In this document: one piece after another, positions 1-13,862 of the stretch
Position numbering within the stretch: the stretch's first letter is position 1
Layout: every line of letters begins with the position of its first letter
Made by a program: the position numbers and the translations under genes
The notes under the pieces: generated by a model
What the model was told of the DNA's origin: nothing
What the model saw: only the letters and a program-made list of their open reading frames with translations
The model's database searches: none
Assembly: GCF_964340395.1 (NCBI RefSeq)
Contig: NC_135564.1
Coordinates: 7,453,361 to 7,517,360 of the forward strand
Reading direction: 5' to 3'
Source: Glandiceps talaboti
Taxonomy: Eukaryota > Hemichordata > Enteropneusta > Spengelidae
Length of the DNA stretch: 64,000 bases

Positions 1-210
1 CTATAGGATTCGAAATTTGCAAATATACTTGTACAGTTATTGTTTCTCTTTATCGTTTCCTTTCTCGTCCGCTTTCCTTCGCATACACATGTACATGTGC
101 TAACACAGTAACACCTGGACAAAACATTTCCTTTAATAGCACCCTATGACTATCTAGTCCCTAGTAATTTGACTATACGACGGTGTCTGTCAGCTTGTTC
201 TTTTGTATCA

Positions 211-242
211 ATCTATCTGTCTGTCTCATATGTCTGTCTGTC

Positions 243-277
<35 letters not shown>

Positions 278-278
278 A
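211..278 (+). repeat. CTGT microsatellite
   Basis: Interrupted CTGT array. The open frame across it is an artefact. Confidence 0.95.
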
Positions 279-1519
279 TTGTAAAAGTGCATATACACAC
301 ATCTGTCGATATACATCCTTATCCTCTTAAAATAGACACGGGTACATTAAGCTTAATTGAGCTTTTTTTACAATCCACGAGAAGTTTTGGTGACGTTATC
401 AAGGCCCATAAGTAGTCTAAACCATTCTATGACCATAAAAATTTTATTGTCTCCGATCGAGTTAATCCAATTAATGTACATGGACTGCTTTAATTCTTTT
501 GACCTTTGACCTTTGTGTTCTTCGGTTTTGTTCAAGATATACACAACACAACTTAAAATGTACAATGTCAAAACGATATTTTTAACTTTTACAAATAAAC
601 ATAGTCTGTTGCGGATCCCATAGCAACATATTCCAGCATGTGACGTATAACGACGTCCCTTAAATACTAAAACCTCGATATATTAAAATGGATACAGCAA
701 ATGACACCATTTGATTAACCAAATTACGCGAAACACTACAACCAAACACATATTCTGAAGCATTCGAGGTTTAGTCAGTCTTTAACAGATTCTGTATTGT
801 GTCAATTGTGTTTCACATTATACGCTATAGCATTTCGAATTAATATTATCAAATTATCATTATAAGGGTAACTTCCAAAGGCCAAATGCATTTATTCTTG
901 TGATATTGATGATAACTGCTTTTTTTGCCAGCAGAACAAAGTTATTATAATTCCTTTGGGGAAAATACAATAGTTCTGTGATACGTTGGTGAAATGATTA
1001 GCCTGCTCTTATTTAGTGTGATTACCATGTGGTGCATTGTGGGACAGAAGGAGAACTTTATATAAATAAGTGTGCCTTGCAGGTAATCATGTGTGGCATC
1101 CAGTTTAGTTTGTATAGAATTCAGACATTGTGATTTCTTGCCGCTCATGTACAATTTGATTGAGTGATGGTCACAACGGACTAAACTTAACGCATGTCAG
1201 ACATACATCGTCCTTGTAGTTAATACAAGTTGACAAATGCTCGTAATAGCAGTGTTCATAAAATGAAATTACAATCAAATTAATGTCCTAGGCATACGAG
1301 CCACGTGGGACTTTTATTTCATAAATGACAATATGTTACGTGTTTTACTCTCTCCCAGTGCCACATGTGCCAAGATTAATGCATACACTATATACGAGAT
1401 GTGTGTCATTATCATTCCTTTTTCGATTGCGTCTGCATTTTTAAACTTCACTGCCATTGTAGTTTGAGCGACCCCTCTACCTACCTACCTGTCTGGTGTT
1501 ACATGTAGCATACGCGTGC

Positions 1520-1637
1520 GCACACACACACATACATACATACATACATACATACATACATACATACATACATACATACATACATACATACATACATACA
1601 TACATACATACATACATACATACATACATACATACAT
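1520..1637 (+). repeat. CA then CATA microsatellite
   Basis: Short CA run followed by about 26 CATA units, nearly pure. Confidence 0.97.
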
Positions 1638-3230
1638 GTGAGTGGAGGTGTAAATGGTAACGATAATGTATAGGAATAGAACTAGTCTAAATCTATGCTA
1701 TTAACTTGGTAACACGGTATCCAATGAGTAATACGCGTTCCAAGTCAGCTATTGACTTGTCGTGAAGTGGAAACAATCGTGAGAGACAAGAGTGTATTAA
1801 CGTAACGAGGGGCTATTCCGTTACCTGGCAGTAAAGTTTGCAACATCCTGATCGTGTGGAGTGTTGCTAGGATACCAGATATGAACTACTGCTCCTGAGA
1901 TGCATAAAATGCATATTTGATGATGAGAATTTCCGGACTGCTGCTATTATGGGAGGAAGGAAACTATATCAAGAGTGTAGCTATACAAATCAAGGGCTAT
2001 CAACTTCTGTTAAGACCTTGATAATATATACTAAAGACTTTCGTACGTCGAGGTAATTAGTGAATATATGAATTCTGTCTGTCACTTTATTAAAGAGGGT
2101 CGATCGTGATCTGACTAGTTGTAAAATTCAACAAATATCATCTCCGCAATCTTCATATGGCCATTTCTCTATGTAAACAAAGAAGCCTGATGTTATTCAG
2201 GGACATTTTTTTGTACATTTGCCGACTACGTGTGTATATCACAACGACCCATGTTAACTACCACGTTAAAGTTGGCGTGACATGGCGTGATTATTTCCTA
2301 AATCACCACAGTGTGTTCTCTTTTTGGTGCACTGATTCGAAACTACGTTCCTGCAACTGGAAATTATACCATTTACATTACTTTTATTCAACCGAGCTTC
2401 TCAAGGTCGAAGTGAATGTGTGATTCATGCTATCAAAGTCGATTAGTGAAATATTTCAGTGCACCGGTATATGACATGACAAGACGTCCCGTTGTGCTGG
2501 TAGAGTAATACATACAAACACATATATTTAATAACGTAAAGAGATACTCAACAATGTCAAAGTTTTCCCCTTTCACTATTTTACAATGCAATGGCCTTAT
2601 CTGGCCACACACATGGCTAGTATATCACCAACTGTGCAATCACGTGTACATTAACCAGAAAAGGACCACCAATTCCGCCATTTTTTTGGCACGGAGATAG
2701 AATAAAAATTCTATTAATACGGCTATTTTAAATACACATAAACCAGACAAATACCATCAAAAGAGCAAGGGGTTTTTTTGCCTGAAGATGCTATCAAATC
2801 TATCTTTAACTTTGAAGTCCTAAATTTAATCTAACCATCAAAAGGCCATCAAATTTACAATTTTTTTGCACGAATATGTGATAAAAATTTGATTCACACA
2901 CTGAACATTAAAAACCGTCATGTTTGCTTGCATGAACATTGTAATTGAATCTTCCATGATGTTTTCAACAATTTTATTAACGAGACCTCTATATCCATAT
3001 CCGCCATTGTTTAGTTACATAAACCAACTCCTTTCAGTTACAAATTTATTCAAAAGTTCAAACTCAGAACACAACATAGCAATGTAAGCTTGTGCATGGT
3101 TTACATCTACTCAATGCTCGAAATAGACTAGACCCTTCAAGCTGGCAGATTTCAAAGATAGTCCGACGGTTCAAATCGGACAGCGCAAAGGGTAACGCCC
3201 GCGAAAAAAAATATATAGGATTTATACCCT

Positions 3231-3430
3231 GGTCGTTCTACGTTTAGAGTATGCGTCTACGTCATTGGTTCTGCTGTTCTCTAAATATGAGTCAAAACAA
3301 TCAAAATAGCCATTACTTTTCACCATTTTGTATAAAATTACGCTTGCGCAGGTATGATTATTCTCCCATATATTTCTTTATTCAGCCACAATATACGAGT
3401 GACCTCGAAGAGACAAGACTCCTTAGGTCT
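3231..3430 (+). repeat. Dispersed repeat family A, copy 1
   Basis: Begins CTGGTCGTTC and contains GTCATTGGTTCTGCTGT, a GAGTCAAAAC block, CCATTACTTT and ATTCAGCC-CA-AATA-CGAGTGACC. It aligns collinearly with 21279-21500. Family unknown; no terminal inverted repeat recognised. Confidence 0.7.
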
Positions 3431-3516
3431 TTCGTATTATTCTCGGTTGAACAGAAAAAAAAATATTGAGAAATAATATCTTGTCATCAAAGAACACACA
3501 ATTAAGTTAATGTTAC

Positions 3517-3649
3517 CTTTCTCTTGGCAAAATTCGCCCTGGAATCCACAAGCTGGTACGTCTACCGGTTGATGTTCACCAGGCCAATCTATTTTCGCTC
3601 CTTTTACGGGTTCGTATTTCTTCCTTGTTCCGTAGTAGTTCGCAATCAC
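3517..3649 (-). CDS. Natriuretic peptide receptor-like protein, juxtamembrane exon
   Basis: Exon of 133 bp, acceptor TTTTCTCACAG and donor GTAACA (a weaker donor than the other three), entering in phase 0 and leaving in phase 1. It encodes VIANYYGTRKKYEP, AKIDWPGEHQPVDVPACGF and QGEFCQEKG. The order V-x-NYxGT, WPG, DVPxCGF and a second nearby cysteine matches the segment just outside the membrane in guanylyl-cyclase-coupled receptors, where the paired cysteines lie close to the transmembrane helix. This favours a cyclase-linked receptor over a tailless clearance receptor, but the transmembrane and intracellular exons are not in the window, so the choice stays open. Confidence 0.92.
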
Positions 3650-4881
3650 CTGTGAGAAAAGCAAAAAACCTAGGTTCAAGCCACAGAAAGTATATCAGTC
3701 TAACATGAAATATAACTGGTAAAATGTCGACGAAACTATCGACTGTTCACACGACTTGAAAGTATTTCAATTCAGGCAGGCCACTAAATTAAACCGCTTA
3801 CAATTTGATATTAAAAAAACAGTTTCAGACAAATATTTGAAAAGATATCAACAGTATGTCAGCGTATTAAAAGACATACTGACACATAAAAGTTACTTGA
3901 AGTATAAATTAAAGTATACACCCTAGGGTGAACAGATAGAGAAGGTCATGGCCACTAAAACCCTGGACCTTTCTTATAGTGGCCTGAATTACTGTTGGAA
4001 ATCAAAAGAGAAATTATCTACAAAAAATTTTTTAACCAATATTTTTACACTGTAGCAAACCTCAGGCGATCTATAATACACGATCGACACGTACATGTCT
4101 TCAAGGGTAAAATCACGTGACTGTTTGAATAATATGCACATTTTCTCTCTTTTTTCCCTTTTAGACTCTACTTAACCTTCCCCGCATAGGGGAGTAGTAG
4201 GTTAACCTTGATCATGCTGACATTGGTTGTACAGGGTGAAATCGAGTTCAATTTGTCTGATAAATTTGAAAGGTTGTTTGTTCAACTAAATATCAGATAT
4301 GGAGACAACACATACATTCTGTTTTGAGTATAATATTTCAAACTAGATGGAGCTATCAATTAAAGAATCATACGCCGTCACAAATCAAGATCACCTATCT
4401 TGTCATGGCCTACTCCAATCCAATTAATGATAATTTCCTTGTACCTAGAGACGAGTTCTTAATCCGTTTCGATACATATCAGCAGCCAAATCTGCACTGC
4501 ACTTAAGCTGGTCACAAGAAGAAATTAGAACAAACTGCCCGAAGACTGATCGCTTATCAGGGAGTCCCTATTAGCTATGTTTCTAACTAAAGCACACGAA
4601 TTGGGACCTACTGTGATGGAATAATTAAGGAAATAAGGAGAAATGAAATTGTTTTCACAGGGGAGACAGGATGAGAAACTAAGGAATTAAGAGTTATTAT
4701 TTTGAAAGTGTTTGAATTTCAAACCAATTTCACAAAACAAAACAAAACATAAACGAAGTTTCTCTTCCATTTTCACCGCTCTGATCTCATGGCTCAGAAG
4801 TTATAGTCTTTCCTGCTTCATTTAATTGAATTTATGATATTCTGTTGTATTTGTGTTACCTATTTTATACGACACCACGTC

Positions 4882-4893
4882 TGCGCATGCGCG
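4882..4893. promoter_or_regulatory. NRF1-type palindromic site
   Basis: TGCGCATGCGCG fits the NRF1 consensus exactly in an AT-rich intron. Function is unproven. Confidence 0.35.
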
Positions 4894-5200
4894 ATTTCAG
4901 CTACTGTTTTTTTTTTTAAAAATAGAACAAGTCAGTGAAACGTTTATGTCATTTTAATTCACAATTATTGTTAGGAAGGTGAATTTAATGCCTTCCTGGA
5001 ACTTTCTGTTGCATGTCAAGAAGGTGTCATCAGTGACCGTAACGTAACGTGATACATATCTCGTGTGTTATCTTGAAAAGACTTTAATAATTTGCACAAT
5101 ATCACATGTATCACATGCTGTTGTCCTATTATAGGTCCGTACCAGGGGTTATAATTGCAAAGAGTTTGGAAGACGTTATGGGAAAGCGCATATAAAAACT

Positions 5201-5210
5201 ATCATCATCA

Positions 5211-5246
<36 letters not shown>
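5201..5246 (+). repeat. ATC/ATT microsatellite
   Basis: Four ATC followed by about ten ATT units. Confidence 0.95.
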
Positions 5247-5248
<2 letters not shown>

Positions 5249-7175
5249 AAAATAAGATATTATTTGACATATTACAACAATATTTTGAACAGTGACTGTG
5301 GTATTAGGAAACTTACTGTATTATAAACATAGGGTTTAGGCAATGCTGATCTCGTGATGGTTTATCCCGATCGGAGTTCTAGCAACGGTATACTACGTGC
5401 ATGGTGTAGTAAAATACTCTGGTTCACAATATGCGTGAAACACAATATGTGTATGATTACTCCTCGTTGAAAATGCTAAAGCCCAGTACATGTCTGAGCC
5501 TACATACAGTATGGAAGGTATTGACACGATCCGGCGAAAAGTAGTTGTAGACATACATACGTTTGATGACAAGCAACGACCTGACACTGTACGCAATAAA
5601 ATAAATCTGCCGTTAATCACACTTATTCATTTGCTAAAGATATCTGGTTACATATGTTTCATATTGTGATTATTAAGGCAATATGCTCATAGCAAAATTA
5701 CCGTAACTTACAAAATGTTTGCGTCTGATAGCAGTTAATGTGGTGGCTATGATCACTTCACGCAACCTTTTGATACTCTGCAAGATCACGTGTGTTATTG
5801 CAAGATACCGACCATAATTTGTGACGTAAGCTTAATTTCTATTTAAATTTATTGTCTCGATTCTTGTCCAGAGAATATTTTGTCTACCTACATACTACGT
5901 CATTTTATCTATTACATACAGGATGCTAAATCCTAACACAAATAAATCCACTCCAATTTCAAGAGATTGTGAGATTTATGATTTCCAAAGATGTCAATAT
6001 CGAGGATATTATAGCTACTACATGTATATCTCTTCCAAAAGATTTTCACTTTACTAAATATCGCGAGAGCAAATGACCACATTTGACTGTGAATGTCAAC
6101 CATGTTATGTCAGATTATTTCATTCATAGGCATGTATCTTGTCGGAGTTCTCTGAAGTAAATATCAAATTGCTGTTCCGGGACTTTCAAGTAGTGGTTAA
6201 AATTGGTATTCCAGGCTTTCTCAGGGACTATTATCTTGGAACACGTGACCTATGTTATCAATATTAGACAACTAAAGAGACTGTTGATAACTTTGAAAAA
6301 GAATTCCAAGTGAGCGGAAGAGAAGTAGCTAAGGATAGAATCGTGCTTTTTCCTAATCATTCCATCTGGTCATAGGAATAGTAGTTCTATTTCTCCAGGG
6401 AACGTTTAAGTTGACTTGGAGTGGTCATGACTTGCCTTTAAGCTATATCTTCGTTTTAATGGTTCTGATGTTTTAAGATTACTCCCCATTAGTAAGAGTG
6501 GATTTAAGTGTACATAGAACAAAAACTGTAGTATGGATCACAATATTTACAGTGACTGCCACTTGTCACTCATTTCAGTACACTAAGGTTTGTACATGTT
6601 GGAATTTTACCATGAATGGATTTGGTGAACGAACAAAAAATAAAACTTATTCTGAGCGGACGACGTCGTAACGGATGTGTAGGTATTTCATCATCTTCTT
6701 TCTCTATAACAATCGTTGTACTTGTAAACTGTACTTTTTAGCTGACATGACAAATTGCTTCCTTTGTAAATCTTCATTAGTACCGTTTACTTTAGTCAAA
6801 AAGCGTGAGACAAGCACTGATCAAGAAAAGAAACGACAAAATGTTTCTTTGCAGGTCAAAACTGAAAATCCGAATAAAAAGAACTTGATGAAATATTCTA
6901 AATCCTACTATCGAATACCCGTCCAGCTAGTAGTTTGACACTACAATTACTACTGTCACGTGATTGCAATAATTCTTACATGACCATTACAAATCGATGA
7001 ACGGTTCAACAACAGAATCATCACGGTTGGACAAACATCAGAATGTTCGTACTTGTTCCAAACATGACCGTTACAATTTCATAAACATACAAGCTTACGA
7101 TCAACTCTGGATCCGAGTACGCCGTTAAAGGTTTGCGACAAACCAACACTGTGCAGTGAATGAAATGAACTGCAT

Positions 7176-7177
<2 letters not shown>

Positions 7178-7248
<71 letters not shown>
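7178..7248 (+). repeat. TAA microsatellite
   Basis: About 23 pure TAA units. Confidence 0.97.
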
Positions 7249-7249
<1 letters not shown>

Positions 7250-7299
7250 GTTGGTTATCATATAGCACATTGTGCTTAAAAGCACTTTTTATTTATTAT

Positions 7300-7500
7300 T
7301 ACCCCTGGCACAGACCTATAGCGGCACAGCGGCCCTTTATATTTCAACTCCCTGGGGAGCATACAATCCATTGCAGCCTTTGTAAGCGCAGAGGATTAAA
7401 GTATTCACATTGCTACTTATATCCTATCAGGTCCCCAATTATACAGCTGGGTTGACTGGGGCACAGTCGTGGTTCAAATCTTGTCCAAGGACTTTAGCCA
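7300..7500 (+). repeat. Possible old interspersed repeat
   Basis: GC-richer patch with AACTCCCTGGGGAGCATACA, an AGCTGGGTTGACTGGGGCA block and GTGGTTCAAATCTTGTCCAA. Such blocks strike me as typical of interspersed repeats in marine invertebrates, but no second copy is present in the window to prove it. Confidence 0.35.
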
Positions 7501-7856
7501 TTCAGAAAATTTGTTTTCAAGGCAAACTGGTTTCATTGGTTCAAACCTTCTCAATGACAAAGTATTGGCAAAGCAATCTGTTGCACAATTAATTAAAGCA
7601 TCATTAATATTAATCACTATTAATAGCACTAGGACGACGAAGATGGCGGCGGCGGCGACGACGACAATAACGAAGACGACAACAGTTGCCACTATAACAG
7701 CTACCACCGTCATGGCCATCGCAGCCAAAAGTACCTACAGTATACCACCAAGTTATCTAAAACTTATATGGCGGTTTACAAAGCCATCTTTTTTAAATAT
7801 TAATGATGCAAAATATGCAGTACGTCTAGAGGTGTTGACATCATCAAATAAAAAAA

Positions 7857-8824
7857 TAGCGCCAATGGCGTTGTAGCACAACATATGCATTATCACTTCA
7901 CTGGTGCTAAGGTTGTAGCCATGGTTGCTAGGGCCAGTTGTGTGTGTCAAAATGTTTTGAATAAAGACTGCGAATAACACCTCCAGAAACATCCCTACCA
8001 AATTTCAGCCCCATTCACCATGTAGTTTTCAAGATATAAGTTTTTGACCAAATTGAGACTTTTTAGACCCCATTTGCATATTGCTGATGGAATGATCATA
8101 TTGTGACTACATCTACATGTACACATCCGTATAGGCATCCTCATTAAATTTCATCCAAATCTGCTCAGTAGTTTGTTTTGGAATTAAAGATTTTTGACCA
8201 AAAAGACACCTTTAGGCCCCAATTTGCATATCACTGATGAGATCATATCAAGAATACATCTTAATCTAAACACCCCTTAGAACGTTCCCACAAAATTTCA
8301 GCCCCCATCTGCTTGGTAATTTTGGAATTATAGACATTTGACCAAAAGACACATGTTTAGCCCTAATTTGCATATCACCGATGGGATCATTACATCATGA
8401 ATAATTCTTAAACACCCTAAGAATGCTTCCACCAAATTTCAGTCAAATCTGTCCAGTAGTTTTGGAATTATAGATTTTTGACCAAAAAGACTCATTTTTA
8501 GCCCTAATTTGCATATCATTGATGGGCTCATTATATCATGAGCAATTCTTAAATTAAACACCCCAAGAACATTCACATCAAATTTCAGGTCAATCTGCCC
8601 AGTAGTTTTGGAGTTCAAGTTTTTTGAACCAAAAATCACATTTAGACCCAAAACGCACATCTCTGATGCGATCATTTGTATTTGAACAATTTTCCATGTA
8701 CACGCCCTAACTAATATCGATATCACCACCAAATACAAAGGCAATCCGTCTGGTGATTTTTTACTTTAAATCGTTTACATACAAACACACATCCGCGCAC
8801 TCACGCACGCACGCACGCACACAC

Positions 8825-8864
<40 letters not shown>

Positions 8865-8916
8865 TTCACCATGCCTCTACCATTACTGAACATCAGTTCA
8901 GTTGTGCTGAAAAAAA
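7857..8916 (+). mobile_element. Pearl/Helentron-like non-autonomous element, copy 1 (most complete)
   Basis: The left end reads AAATAGCGCCAATGGCG, followed by TAGCACAAC (7874-7882). The right end carries a perfect 7-bp hairpin, ACTGAAC (8885-8891) and GTTCAGT (8896-8902), followed by AGTTGTGCT, the inverse of the left motif. Between them lie about five tandem core units anchored on ATTTGCATAT at 8072, 8222, 8366 and 8507 and a diverged unit near 8650 (spacing 141-150 bp), then a CA/CGCA microsatellite (8793-8862). This layout of subterminal inverted repeats, tandem core, microsatellite and 3' hairpin matches the Pearl and DINE-1/Helentron description. It has no coding capacity. Confidence 0.8.
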
Positions 8917-10620
8917 CAACCTTGAAACAGTCACGAATACATGAGCTATCTAGATAAAGCACCTAAAGCTATTCAATAATCAAAAAGAAGAGTCCGTCGC
9001 ATAAAACCTGTTCGCTATTCACTTATATTGCCACATTAAAGACGACAGTGCCCAACGAATAATCATCCACGTCTATTATCTAATTGAATCAACCATCGTA
9101 TACAATTGTATATTCGCAATAAAATGATCACAAATACCTCTTGATGTCCTTAACTATGTTGAAAACTGGAGATTTGGTTTAACTGCTTTGGCTGTAAATA
9201 GTTATGGCGCTTGGGTCTTGCGAATATTGTTAGAGGTAGTAATTCAGAATTCTGCCATAAATGATGACATGTCTTTGCCTAGAGGCAGGCGGACCTGGGT
9301 TTTATGATTAGATGGACAATTAAATTGGACATCATTAATAGAACCTCGCCGCAAGGGAGGCTTATAAGAGACGGGAATTATATTATTATCAAAAGTATAC
9401 GGTCGTATAGAACATATTGTAAAGTTTGTTTTATTTCATTTTATTACGCGAATGTGTGTTTTCGTCTGTGAAGAACGACAGGGGACTAGGCAATTGTGTG
9501 CAGCTTGACTTGGACCAAGAAATTTGCTTTTGAGAAAACTCAAACGACGAGCATGTGTATAGTTAACTAGTCATGCGTACGCGTCGTAACGGGGTAATTG
9601 ACTACTGATGACGAATCTTCAATTTCTATATATACCATGCACTTGCTTTTTGGCTACACTCGAATAACTCGCGAACTACTGCGCGTGAAGTTACTGCGAC
9701 ATGTTAGTTACGTTGTCGACAGGTTTCCCTTTCTCCTTTTCTAAGGCAGGCTGCAGTGTTCCAAATTTCAAATACGTTTCCAACTAATGGGGAAAGGAGA
9801 GACTATCGTATGCGAACGAAATAAAGACAGGAAATGGTTCGTCGGGAAAGGAATGTCTAGATGGACACATTACGGATCACAAAGCCGTGGAATTACATTT
9901 TATCAGTGGCATACATTTGACAAGAAAAATTCAGGTCAAAATATATCGAACGTAACTAGACCTTAATATTCGATACTATAAAATACAGATATTATAAATG
10001 TACTACTTAATACAACTGGAATCGGAAAACGATAATTCTACTCAGAGTCGAATATTTTGAAAAACCACTATTCTAAACATGGCTAGTTTCTATGCTATGC
10101 TCATCCGTAAATTGCAAAGAAAAACATCAACTTTAATAGAACTGCTAATATTTAAGGGACTACAGAATGCACTTCTAGTATCTTTCTTTCAAAAACAACG
10201 TAACGTAAATATTTCATTGCTGAGTATCCCTAGGCCTTGTTTCAGCTTTTACTTATGTGAACACCAGTCCTTTGTGTAATACTAGCAACTACAGAATCGT
10301 GATCGAGTACTTTACTTTTACGTCAAAAACTTGCAAAGTGGTCGTCAGGTATGAATCAAACATTACATACTGCAGAAGCAGAGCTCTGAAAATGTTCAAT
10401 TAAGAAAATACACGGACAAGATGCACAATGTCTGAGGATTATGTAATATGAACATTGTTTTAGGTATCCAGGGAGTAAGCCAATTCTAACATACTATTTA
10501 TTTATTTATATAGTGAAGATTTCAGTGACGTAAGATTTACAATTTATGCTGGTAGGTATGTAATGACAAAAGACATTGAAAGCTGCACTAGTTGTAATTG
10601 GGGTTATTATTATATTCCAT

Positions 10621-10667
10621 CAAACAAACAAACAAACAAACAAACAAACAAACAAACAAACAAACAA
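10621..10667 (+). repeat. CAAA microsatellite
   Basis: About 11 CAAA units, pure. Confidence 0.97.
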
Positions 10668-10943
10668 CACTGTTCACGGATAATCGTTAAATACCAATTA
10701 ATCATTGTGTTTATGTTAATTACAGGTCAATTTAATCCATATAAAGTAGTAAAGGAACAGGTTAAGATCGTGATTGCGTTGGTGTACTGATTTTAGGGTG
10801 AGGATTATGTGTACAGCAAATGCGTTTACCCACAGGTGATTCAATATTGTTCAGGATGTACAATATTATAAGTAAATCATTATATCTAACAAAACAGTTG
10901 CACAAAATTGTCCAGTTTCAGCAATATCAGTTAAAATAATGAA

Positions 10944-11675
10944 AAATAGGGCCAATGGCGTTGTAGCACAACTGTACAGTTTAAAAAAATGTTTACCCAC
11001 ATGTTGATCCATGCCAGGTATAGGTGTTCATTTGCTGAATGATTATCCTGTTGTCTATCCAACCATGTTGTTATCTTTGCAATGTATGCGATCATTTGGC
11101 TGTTGCTATGGGTGTAGTCTTGTTGCTAGGTATATTTGCATACATTTTTTGAATGTTTGTTCATTTGTCTATTAATCCCTGTTGTTATCTTTGCAATATA
11201 CATGATCATTTGACTGTTGCTATGGGCGTGGTCTTGTTGTTAGGCACATTTACATACATTTTTAAAATATTTATTCATTTGTTTACTAATTTCTGTTGTT
11301 ATCTATACACCCCCAAATACATCCCCATTAAATTTCAACCCAAACTGCTCAGTAGTTTTGGAATTACAGATTTTTGACCAAAAAGACACATGTTTAGCTC
11401 TAATTTGCATATCATTGATGGAATCATCTTGTCATGAACAAATCTTATACACTTACCCCTAAGAATGTTCCGACTAAATTTCAGGCCAATCTGCCCAGTA
11501 GTTTTCGATTTTAAGTTTTTTTACCAAAAATCTATTTTTTTACCCAAAACACACATCTCTGATGCGATCATTTTCATTTGAACAATTTCCCAACTAGACA
11601 TCCAAAGTAACATGACCACCAAATATTAAAGCAATCGGTCCAGCAGTTTTTGACTTTAAGTTGTTTACACACACA

Positions 11676-11725
<50 letters not shown>

Positions 11726-11738
11726 TACATACATACAT

Positions 11739-11789
<51 letters not shown>

Positions 11790-11840
11790 CTTATCGATGC
11801 CGATAGCACTACTGAACCTTTAGTTTAGTTGTGCTAAAAA
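10944..11840 (+). mobile_element. Pearl/Helentron-like non-autonomous element, copy 2
   Basis: The left end is AAATAGGGCCAATGGCG with TAGCACAACT at 10964-10973. The right end is AGTTGTGCTA at 11827-11836, followed by A5. The 3' hairpin is ACTGAAC (11811-11817) with GTTTAGT (11823-11829), one wobble pair. It has only about two ATTTGCATAT core units (near 11400 and 11545), but it carries a different duplication of about 110 bp near the left end (about 11069-11180 and 11181-11290, each with CTGTTGCTATGGG). A CA, CATA, CAGA microsatellite fills 11667-11789. Confidence 0.8.
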
Positions 11841-12228
11841 CTGATATAATGCTGATTTCTAATTTAAAATGGATACAGCAATGTTAATCTTTAAACTAAT
11901 TCTCAACTCTGTAGATGTCTTACATCCACGAATGTTCTCAACGACACGATCTTGTGAGCAGTTGTCTTACCATGACAGGCTCCAAATGTAGGTTAAGGAG
12001 AAATTGTAGTGGAAGTACACACGGAACTAAAAGTATCGTTATTTAACAGAGAATTGGCTAAAATAAACGTGAGATTGTATATCTTGTGGACAATCGTGAT
12101 AGGAATACAAAGACTCGAAGGATAAGGGTACTCTATATAGCAATATCGTCTTCATTTAATTGATAGGTTTTATACTATTGGGAAAAGACGTTTGATCAAT
12201 TCACAAACAAACTCACTCTCACTCCCAC

Positions 12229-12414
<186 letters not shown>

Positions 12415-13521
12415 CGTCAGACAGTATTTATTTGGGTGATAGAATCAGATATATTGCGCATACTCATTGCGAATTAATTACGGTGCTTTGCTCATTACAT
12501 GACACAAAGTCGTTTTCGATAAGATAAACTTACAACGGCAACAAAGTAACAATGTAGATGTACTATCTTCATCATTGCACTCAGGTCACGTCAAGTTCAC
12601 TTGGACTTCACCTGGTAGAAATTTCTCCAATCTTAAAGTTTGGACAACATATTAGCTGGCAACACTTACAATTACTTTGATCGAATGGTTGGTCAAGATT
12701 GGGAAAATTACACACAGTCATATTTGCCACTATTTCCGCTGTCAGTGAAGGACTTTCACGAGACGATGTGAACGAATATGTCAATCATATTTAAATGTGA
12801 TTTTTTTTCCGGTGGGTACAGAAACGATGCTTTTCTTCCATCGGTAGCTTAAGTATTACTTAGATGACAGGTTGGAGATTTCTTCCAGTCTGATTATGAT
12901 ATCATATGTTGTTGACATAGTGAGGCTTAAATAGACCAAAGATATTTGTGCTCTTTCATTGATTATTAGAATCTTAAATTATCATCATGGTACGAATAGC
13001 CTGTAGAGTGAAAATATACTGCAATTCCAATCACATATGAAGCCGTTTAAAAGCAATTCACTGTTATGCACCATAGTGAAATGCCATCATCTTTTCATTT
13101 CATTCGATATTTAGTAAGTATAATATGTCGTTGAGAAGCCATTAGCTTTATGCTTTGAATATCAAATGTTAAAAATGTACAGAACTTAACGATTAGCAAT
13201 TGAACTTTGCACAATGTATATCAAATATAATCAGCATACTTTAAGTGCTGAACTATTGTAATGTATTTTATAAATTTAAAATTTGTGCTTTACCTTCTCT
13301 TAAAGGCACGATCAGTGATAACAGATAGTTTTACCTTCCATTAAGAAAGTAATGACGAGAATAATACAACATATCAGATAAACATGTCATATCCAGCTCT
13401 CATCGAAAATAATCCTGAAGGAATCATTCTAATTTTAGTTAGTACAAAAAATATAATCATCATGGAATGTTTTCCTCTGTAACATACAATGACCTCCAGG
13501 ACTTCCTATTTACAATTTGTG

Positions 13522-13552
<31 letters not shown>

Positions 13553-13567
13553 CATACATACATACAT

Positions 13568-13601
<34 letters not shown>

Positions 13602-13816
13602 GCACGCACACACACACACACACACATACATACATACATACATACATACATGCATGCATGCATACATACATACATACATACATACATACATACATTCATA
13701 CATACACACACACACATACATACATACATACATACATACATACATACGCATTCACTCACTGCAAGCATGTACGTACGCACCGACCTACCGACCGACCTAC
13801 CTACCTACCTACCTTC

Positions 13817-13862
<46 letters not shown>
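13522..13862 (+). repeat. Composite CATA/CA/CATG/CTAC microsatellite
   Basis: 340 bp of alternating CATA blocks separated by CA, CGCA and CATG runs, then CTAC and a terminal CA run. Overlapping tyrosine/histidine-rich open frames on both strands are artefacts. Confidence 0.97.

Larger units (their letters stand above)
1..3516. other. Presumed downstream intron of the receptor gene, no exon recognised
   Basis: The exon at 3517 leaves in phase 1, so the gene must continue leftwards. I read the minus strand for a hydrophobic transmembrane exon and saw none with flanking splice sites. The stretch holds two microsatellites (211-278 and 1520-1637) and the start of a dispersed repeat at about 3231. 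The rest is AT-rich sequence without recognisable features. Small open frames here (for example 2157-2423 plus) resemble no family I know. Confidence 0.6.
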
